A program made the translations under genes and the position numbers. A stretch of DNA of 64,000 nucleotides from Pedobacter frigidisoli (GTDB lineage Bacteria; Bacteroidota; Bacteroidia; Sphingobacteriales; Sphingobacteriaceae): contig NZ_SJSN01000001.1 of the NCBI RefSeq assembly GCF_004331675.1, positions 558,001-622,000 on the forward strand. Direction: 5' to 3'. The notes beneath the pieces were generated by a model, which saw only the letters and a program-made list of their open reading frames with translations, was not told where the DNA came from and ran no database searches. How positions within the stretch are numbered: the first letter of the stretch is position 1; every line of letters starts with the position of its first letter. Positions 63,497-64,000 of this stretch are shown in pieces.

Positions 63497-64000
63497 CTAG
63501 TCTAGAATATCGAGTAATTTAGCTGAATCAAACTTTGTATGCTCTCCTGATCTTACGTAACCAAGCTGGTTGGTAAGCATTATTGTTTCACCGATTTTAA
63601 AAGGTGAGGTGTTTTGGTGATGGTGACCATATATCCAATAAAGAGGATTATATTTTTCTATCATCTCAGTTAATTCTACAGCAAATGCTTCATTCAGTAT
63701 ACTTCCCAAAAACCTGGAAGGATAGTTCATTAAAGTTGGTACATGATGAGTAACTACAATCTTTTGCTGTCCATTTTCATTTGATATTTCTCTCTGAATA
63801 AAGTCTAAACTTTCCTGATGTAGTCTATTGTAATCAGTTGGCCTGAAAACTTGCCCGTTATTCCGGATCACGTAAAAATCAGACATCCCATCAAATATCT
63901 GTCTCTCATTTGGAGGACTAATGCGAGACCACATTGTTGAAAAGATTAAATCGTAATCTGTAGCCTTGATCGTAATGTTGTTGACCAATTCAACATTATT
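63497..64000 (-). CDS. Metallophosphoesterase, C-terminal part (truncated by window edge)
   Basis: The open frame continues past the right edge on the minus strand, so the N-terminal half is missing. About 168 residues are visible, with VVTHHVPTLMN and IYGHHHQN, the last two histidine-rich metal-binding blocks of calcineurin-like phosphoesterases. The substrate cannot be assigned. It converges on the DUF4143 gene across a 192-bp gap with nothing else visible. Confidence 0.75.
   Translation of the reverse strand, partial: NNVELVNNITIKATDYDLIFSTMWSRISPPNERQIFDGMSDFYVIRNNGQVFRPTDYNRLHQESLDFIQREISNENGQQKIVVTHHVPTLMNYPSRFLGSILNEAFAVELTEMIEKYNPLYWIYGHHHQNTSPFKIGETIMLTNQLGYVRSGEHTKFDSAKLLDILD

Overview
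This window looks like the chromosome of a Sphingobacteriaceae member (phylum Bacteroidota), most like Pedobacter. The evidence is a SusC/SusD pair, GLPGLI and DUF2807 proteins, the DUF5687 ABC permease, a LytTR two-component system, A/T-rich DNA, A-rich start contexts and repeat families that I associate with this family. The genus is an inference from gene content; no rRNA or tRNA gene is visible.

Layout. 1-7976: the tail of an SDR enzyme, a DUF2807 protein, a DUF4153 membrane protein, an outer-membrane beta-barrel/GLPGLI pair, a Crp-like regulator and an AhpD-like protein. 8032-10580: a two-gene pectin side-chain operon (CE12 esterase, GH43). 10707-27424: mostly housekeeping (OmpA lipoprotein, DUF5687 ABC pair, rarA, VOC protein, MHS transporter, methyltransferase, hisS, GH20 hexosaminidase, a LytS/LytTR system with a membrane-anchored LytTR paralogue, rlmI). 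27425-53522 is the core: a large pectin utilization locus. 53813-64000: a small hypothetical gene, a Gfo/Idh/MocA oxidoreductase, an M90 peptidase, a DUF6263 protein, a PRC-barrel protein, two tandem PqiA-like membrane proteins, a DUF4143 ATPase and a truncated metallophosphoesterase.

How the pectin locus works (roles from family knowledge, joined by inference). A LacI-type regulator is divergent from a plus-strand operon: SusC importer, SusD lipoprotein, a beta-helix surface lipoprotein, then CE8 pectin methylesterase and CE12 acetylesterase. A minus-strand run of eleven genes (53522 down to 37565) encodes CE8, GH28, GH105-DUF4350, PL10 pectate lyase, UxaB, UxaA, UxaC, KdgK, KDPG aldolase, an ExuT-like transporter and a GapN-like dehydrogenase. 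Together they demethylate and deacetylate pectin, cut the backbone, import galacturonate and convert it through tagaturonate, altronate, KDG and KDPG to pyruvate and glyceraldehyde 3-phosphate, which GapN could oxidize directly to 3-phosphoglycerate. KduI and KduD, needed for unsaturated galacturonate, are not in the window.

Signals beyond the genes: four copies of a 14-bp LacI-type operator in front of the susC/lacI, GH28 and CE8 transcription units; a family of paired hairpins whose stems change sequence but keep pairing, placed between co-directional sugar genes; a 199-bp tandem duplication that copied the 3' end of the GH105 gene; three 33-bp-period direct repeats in front of the DUF4143 ATPase; and 188 bp of near-identical DNA shared by two LytTR genes. 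I found no insertion sequence, prophage, CRISPR array or complete defence system.
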